A DNA stretch of 6,418 bases from Planctomycetia bacterium. Its GTDB lineage: Bacteria > Planctomycetota > Phycisphaerae > Phycisphaerales > SM1A02. Both the position numbers and the translations under genes were made by a program. The notes under the pieces are model-generated. The model did not search any database, was not told the DNA's origin, and saw only the letters and a program-made list of their open reading frames with translations. The stretch lies in assembly GCA_009936695.1 (NCBI GenBank), contig JAACEA010000332.1:1-6418 (forward strand), in the 5' to 3' direction. Of this stretch, positions 1 to 4,600 are shown in pieces (the stretch's first letter is position 1; the number at the start of each line of letters is the position of its first letter).

Positions 1-51
1 AATAACAACAACAACAACAACAACGGAAACAACAACAACAATAACAACAAC
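1..51 (+). repeat. Imperfect AAC trinucleotide repeat encoding an Asn tract
   Basis: Seventeen codons are AAC or AAT except for one GGA at 25-27; AAT occurs at 1-3 and 40-42. In frame with the downstream membrane protein this reads Asn8-Gly-Asn8, followed by Gly-Gly-Thr. The interruptions keep the frame and give Gly or synonymous Asn, which suggests a translated linker and not a random microsatellite. It is AT-rich compared with the surrounding GC-rich DNA. The 5' extent lies outside the window. Confidence 0.85.
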
Positions 52-483
52 GGGGGGACGGCCTGCGACGCCGACAGCATCGTGGCGATCACCACCGAAC
101 GGCTCGGGAAACGAAGGGGTTGGTACGGAACCGCCACCCTGATCCTGCTCGCCCCGTTCGGCTTGTTGCTCATCCTCACCCTGATGCTGGGACCGCCGCG
201 AAACGGAGGCCTGTTCCTGTCGACGGTCATCATCGGAAGCATCGGAATCGGTGCCTATCTCGTGAACTCGACTCGACACCTCGCCCGGCATCCGAAGGCG
301 GTCGGTCGTTTCGTACTGCGATCCATCGCGGTGCTCACCCTTTTCGATGCCGACGTCATGGCGTTCTTCTGGGCCGCGAGCCCGACCGCCGACGCCCGGT
401 TCGTGGCCGGGATCGGGGTCGTCGTCGCCATCGCGTGCTTCTTCCTGGTTCGATGGTCTCACCGGCGGATCGCGGGAACCTGA
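1..483 (+). CDS. Small polytopic membrane protein, 5'-truncated, paralogous to the C-terminal half of the next gene
   Basis: The frame is open from base 1 and ends at TGA 481-483, giving 160 residues in the window. Residues 1-20 are an Asn/Gly tract (eight Asn, Gly, eight Asn, Gly-Gly-Thr). A basic stretch, LGKRRGWYG (35-43), is followed by hydrophobic segments at about 45-63, 70-88, 105-125 and 134-150, so this is an integral membrane protein. Residues 102-125 (RFVLRSIAVLTLFDA region) match residues 292-315 of the following gene at about 11 of 24 positions, and the hydrophobic pattern matches across the whole region, so the two genes are paralogous neighbours. An in-frame GTG at 82 would give a 133-residue protein, but no Shine-Dalgarno sits at the right distance before it. 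I prefer a gene starting upstream of the window. By analogy with its neighbour, the missing part may carry a zinc ribbon or more membrane helices; this is inference. The function is not recognised. Confidence 0.7.
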   Translation, partial: NNNNNNNNGNNNNNNNNGGTACDADSIVAITTERLGKRRGWYGTATLILLAPFGLLLILTLMLGPPRNGGLFLSTVIIGSIGIGAYLVNSTRHLARHPKAVGRFVLRSIAVLTLFDADVMAFFWAASPTADARFVAGIGVVVAIACFFLVRWSHRRIAGT

Positions 484-510
484 TGGCGCGGTGATCGCTT
501 CCGGCTTCGT

Positions 511-1560
511 ATGATCGTCACCATGGGCCCTCGATTCGATCCCAGTCCGGTTTCGAGCCTTCCCATCACCCTGGCGAACGTGGCCACGGGCGTCCTTCTC
601 GCGTCGGGAATCCAGGGCGGCATCGACTGGAACACGACGCTGCTCGTGCTCGCGGTCGCGACCCTTCTGCACCTTGGAGACGTCCGGTCGCCCCGGACCG
701 GGACCGACGACTCGTCGTTCGTCTCCGGCCGCGGACTTCTGCTGATCGGCATCGGTACCGCGATCGCGTGGATGATCCGGCCCGCGTGCGGCATCGTCGC
801 GACGATCTTCGCGGTCATCATGGTTCTCGACGATCTGCGAGGCCGCCGCGGTCTCACGGGCATACTCGCGTTCGCGACCCGGCGGACGGCCATCTACGCG
901 ATCGGCTTCGCCGCGGCGATTCCGCAATCAACCGACGCGCTCCTCGGCGGCGGGGGCGCGGAGTTTCTCATCGCCTGTCTTCTCCTCACGGTGATCCACA
1001 TCCACTTCGTCGCCGCCGGCTTCGTGGCGTGGGGCCGTTTCGATCCGACCTCGCCGACCTGTCCCGAATGTCGGTACCAGGTGTTCGAAGACCAGTCGAT
1101 CTGCCCCGAATGCGGTTCGCCGTGCGGACCGGAGGTCCGGGCGGAACCGGTCCGCGTCACGCAAGGCCGGTATCGAGGCATGCCGCAACGGGTGGCCTAC
1201 GTGCTCCTGATTCCCTTCCTTGGCTGCAGCGGCCTCGCGGGGCTGCTGCTCGCCACTCCACCCACCGGTCTCGACCGAAGTCGCGCGCTCTACGCGGTGA
1301 TCGTGTCCGCCCTGACATTCGCCGTCCTTGGGATCGCCCTTCGTCGCGCCATCCATGATCTCGCCGACCTTCCCGACCGGCTCCAGAGGTTCGTGATCCG
1401 GTTCGTCGCAGCCCTCGCGATCTTCGATGCCGGGCTGATCGCGCTGACCGAAGCACGGCTCGGTGGCGTCGCCCTCGGCGGGGCGGTCCTCTGCATCGCG
1501 GCGATGTTCGTCACCGATCGCTGGTGGAGCAGGCAGGTGCCCGCTCCCCGGAGTCCGTGA
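511..1560 (+). CDS. Multi-pass membrane protein with a central zinc ribbon; N-terminal half possibly degenerate UbiA-like
   Basis: 349 codons from ATG 511 to TGA 1558-1560. A second ATG at 523 is an equally possible start, as neither has a clear Shine-Dalgarno. The gene lies 28 nt after the previous stop, so coupled expression is plausible. Residues 17-36, 42-56, 75-106, 122-140 and 151-174 are hydrophobic membrane segments. A rubredoxin-like zinc ribbon follows: CPEC at 184-187 and CPEC at 198-201, with a further Cys at 205, predicted to bind one zinc on the soluble face. A second membrane block spans about 229-250, 260-278, 295-313 and 317-335 and is paralogous to the preceding gene. The N-terminal half (LPITLANVATG at 17-27, VSGRG at 71-75, VLDDLRGR at 105-112) vaguely recalls UbiA prenyltransferases. 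The NDxxDxxxD metal motif of that family is absent, so prenyltransferase activity is not claimed. The physiological role is unknown. Confidence 0.85.
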   Translation: MIVTMGPRFDPSPVSSLPITLANVATGVLLASGIQGGIDWNTTLLVLAVATLLHLGDVRSPRTGTDDSSFVSGRGLLLIGIGTAIAWMIRPACGIVATIFAVIMVLDDLRGRRGLTGILAFATRRTAIYAIGFAAAIPQSTDALLGGGGAEFLIACLLLTVIHIHFVAAGFVAWGRFDPTSPTCPECRYQVFEDQSICPECGSPCGPEVRAEPVRVTQGRYRGMPQRVAYVLLIPFLGCSGLAGLLLATPPTGLDRSRALYAVIVSALTFAVLGIALRRAIHDLADLPDRLQRFVIRFVAALAIFDAGLIALTEARLGGVALGGAVLCIAAMFVTDRWWSRQVPAPRSP

Positions 1561-1574
1561 TTTCTCCGGTTTTT
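1548..1574 (+). terminator. Likely Rho-independent terminator overlapping the stop codon of the zinc-ribbon gene
   Basis: A perfect 6-bp stem of CCGGAG (1548-1553) and CTCCGG (1564-1569) encloses a 10-nt loop and is followed at once by TTTTT (1570-1574). The loop contains the TGA stop at 1558-1560. The stem is short but all G-C except one A-T pair. A competing small hairpin (CCGG 1566-1569 with CCGG 1575-1578) is weaker and lacks a T-run. If it works, it separates the membrane-protein genes from the downstream sulfatase gene. Confidence 0.5.
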
Positions 1575-1630
1575 CCGGGCCGGACGACGCAATCGACCGC
1601 TCGGTATCGCGTTCGGGCCTCATGAATCCG

Positions 1631-1640
1631 AAAGGAAGAA
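1631..1640 (+). promoter_or_regulatory. Ribosome binding site of the mosaic sulfatase gene
   Basis: The purine run AAAGGAAGAA contains AAGGA, five bases before ATG 1642, a good Shine-Dalgarno distance. No ATG, GTG or TTG lies in this frame between the previous stop (1558-1560) and 1642, so this site and start fix the N-terminus. ATG 1645 is the only close alternative. I see no convincing -35/-10 promoter in 1575-1630. Confidence 0.75.
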
Positions 1641-1641
1641 C

Positions 1642-1686
1642 ATGATGCTCACCTCGATCCTGGTCGGCGTCGCGATCGCCGCCACG
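1642..1686 (+). other. Probable short Sec signal sequence
   Basis: Residues 1-15 are MMLTSILVGVAIAAT, a hydrophobic core ending in small residues that could be cut after AIA (13) or Ala14. There is no Lys or Arg in the n-region, which is unusual, and no lipobox Cys. Export is expected from the sulfatase and YHYH families, but the signal itself is weak. Confidence 0.5.
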
Positions 1687-4600
1687 GGGCGACCCGTGGT
1701 TCCGGCGCCCGATCGCCCGAACGTCGTACTCATCCTCATCGACGACATGGGCTGGAAGGACATCGGGGTCACCGGTTCGACGGTCCACCGGACGCCGAAT
1801 CTCGATCGTCTCGCCCGGACCGGCATGGTCTTCGATGCCGCGTACGCCTCCGCCCCGAACTGCGCACCGACCCGCGCCTGCATCATGACCGGCCTGTGGA
1901 CGCCTCGGCATGGGGTGTACACCGTCGAGGACTCGATGGGCGGCCGTGCCGATGCACGACGATTCCTGGCGCCCCCGAACACCACGGAACTCGCGACCGA
2001 ATTCCGCACCATCGCGGAATCCCTGCGGGACGCCGGCTACGACACCGCCTGCATCGGCAAGTGGAACCTCGGGCAGGGGCAGAACCGGCCCCACTCCCCG
2101 ACCGGCCAGGGATTCGACGAGTTCCGACACTACAAGCGCCTGGGATTCCGCGAGGGCTACTTCGACGGAGACCGGTATTCGACCGATGCACTGTTCGATG
2201 AGGCGATCGATTTCGCCGAAGGATGCGGCGAGACTCCCTTCTTCGTCTTTCTCGCTCCGGACGCGGTCCACACACCCCTCGATGCGCCTCCGGCGACCGT
2301 GGCGAGGTACGCGAGTCTGGATCCGGATCAGGCGACGTACGCCGCAATGGTCGACCACGTCGATCAGGGCGTGGGTCGTCTCGTCGACGCCCTCCCCGAA
2401 GACACCATCTTCATCTTCACCAGCGACAACGGCGGCGACGTCTCCGACAACGCACCTCTCCGCGGTCGCAAGGGTTCACTCCTCGAAGGGGGAATCCGGG
2501 TTCCGCTCGTGATCTCCGGGCCCGGTGTCAATCCGGGACGGACGGAGACGCCGACCCAGTCGATCGATCTCCCCCCGACCATGCTCGACCTCTGCGGCGT
2601 GGAACCGGCAGAGGCGGATCGCTTCGACGGCACGAGTCTCGCGCAGGAACTCCAAGGCGGTCCGGGGCCGGATCGTGACGCGATCTTCTGGCACTTTCCG
2701 GCGTACATCGGCGGAAACGTCCCCAGCAGCGCGATCCGACTCGGCGACTGGAAGCTCATCCAGTCGCTCGAAGACGAATCGATCGAGCTCTACGACCTCG
2801 CCCGAGATCCGGGAGAATCCCGTGATCTCGCCGACCGGGTACCGGAACGCGCGGCATCGATGCTTGCCCGGCTCGAACGATGGCGACGTGACACGAAGGC
2901 CCCGGGTCTGCTCGGGCCGAATCCCGATTTCGATCCCTCGACCGTCCGATCCGGGCGTGGTGGTGGCGGTGGCGAACGGGCTCGTCGAGGCGGCTCGAAC
3001 ACCCGCCAGTCGGCTCGAGAACGTGGCCGGAATCGTGGGGCGGACGCCACTTCCCCACGCGGCGGGAGACCGCGCCCGACCAGCGTGACCGCGAACGTCT
3101 ACGCGGACAACTGGTTCGAGATGCACGTCAACGGACGACTCGTCGCGGTCGATTCGATCGAGTTCACCCCGCACAACGTCGTCTCGTTCGAGATCGTCCC
3201 GGAGTATCCGATGACGATCGCCATCCGTGCCCGCGACTTCGCGGATCCCGAGACCGGACTGGAATACGACGGCACCAACATCGGCGACGGCGGACTGATC
3301 GTCTCGATCGACGGGGTGGTGGTGAGCGACGATGCCTGGAGAGTTCGGACGATCCACCATGGGCCGATCGATGCCAACATGAATCGCCCGCGGGTCCGAC
3401 GATCCGCGGAACCGGACGGCTGGACCAGGCCCGGCTTCGACGACTCGACCTGGACCGCGGCGACCGAACACACCCGGGCGGAGGTCCGGCCGAACGCTCC
3501 GACGTTCGACACCGTCGACTGGGGGGCGGCGCAGTTCATCTGGGATGGCGACCTCGATCTGGACAACACGGTCCTCTTTCGGACGACCATCGACGCGCCG
3601 CCATCGTCCACGTCCGCCATGCCCCCGGAGGGTCGCGAGACTCGTCGACCGGATTCACGAGATGCCGCACCCGTGACCCGCGATCCCAACGCGCAACCCT
3701 GGCTCGTCGCCCATGCCGACGAACTCGACCGCGACGGTGACGACGTGCTGGAACGCGAGGAACTCGAAGCCGATCTCGAAGTTACCCTTCGATCGGCGGA
3801 TCGCGACCGGGACGGTCGAATCTCGAGCGACGAGTCTCGAGACATGCGGGGCGTTCGTTCGGCGAGCGCGGGTTTTCTTCGCGGCCACTTCGACGAACTC
3901 GACTCCGACGGCGACGGCTCGGTGTCGTCGATCGAACTGAGCGACGGCTTCGATCGGATGTTCCGGAACATGGACACCGACCGCGACGATCGGATCAACG
4001 CCGCGGAACGACAGGCGGCGGGCGACCGGCAGGAACGAGGGGGGCGTGGGAACGCAGGCGGTCGAAACCAGGGCCAGGACGCCGATGGGCGCGAACGACG
4101 CGGTGGACGAGGTCGAGATGGACAGCGTGGGGGCCGACGGGATGCCGAAGGAGGAGATCGCGGTGGCCGCGGCGGTGGAAACCTCCGCTCACGACGAGAG
4201 GCCGGCTTCGTCGTTCCCGAAACGAACGTCGGGGAGGCCCCACCGCAGGTCGCGGCGTTCCGTGACGTTCCGGGCGTCGACGTGCGATGGGATGAGGACT
4301 GGATCTACGTCCAGAGCGACGGCATGCCCGATCATCCGATGATGATCGGCATTCGCAGTTGGAACCAGCAGGTGCCGATTCCACACGCATACCGGGACGG
4401 CAACGCATTCCGCATCCCGAGAAATCCGATTCCTTCGTCGACCCCGACGCCGATCCCCTTCGACGGCCCCGTCGCGGTCGCGATCAACGGGGTCCCGATC
4501 TTCAACCCCATCAAGCAGGACGGACGCACCGACACCAGCACCGCGGGTGAGTTGGATCGTTGGGGTGGCCACGCCGGGCGCGGTGACGACTACCACTATC

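Noticed and set aside
1..60. CRISPR or other structured repeat array
   Set aside because: The repeat unit is three bases with no spacers; it reads as coding Asn codons.
1575..1630. Sigma-70 promoter for the mosaic gene
   Set aside because: No convincing -35 and -10 pair at proper spacing could be found in this GC-rich stretch.
1463..1645. 60-codon + strand frame ending over the sulfatase start, as a possible leader peptide
   Set aside because: Most of it is out of frame inside the zinc-ribbon gene. The short part from ATG 1622 (MNPKGRT) has no ribosome site of its own.
928..2358. 476-codon open frame on the minus strand
   Set aside because: Antisense to the zinc-ribbon gene and sulfatase A, and it crosses the intergenic gap and terminator. 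The product is low-complexity and charged with no family motif.
2476..3998. Minus-strand frames of 331 and 299 codons
   Set aside because: Antisense to sulfatase A, the beta-sandwich and the EF-hands. Ser/Arg-rich translations are typical of reading GC-rich codons backwards.
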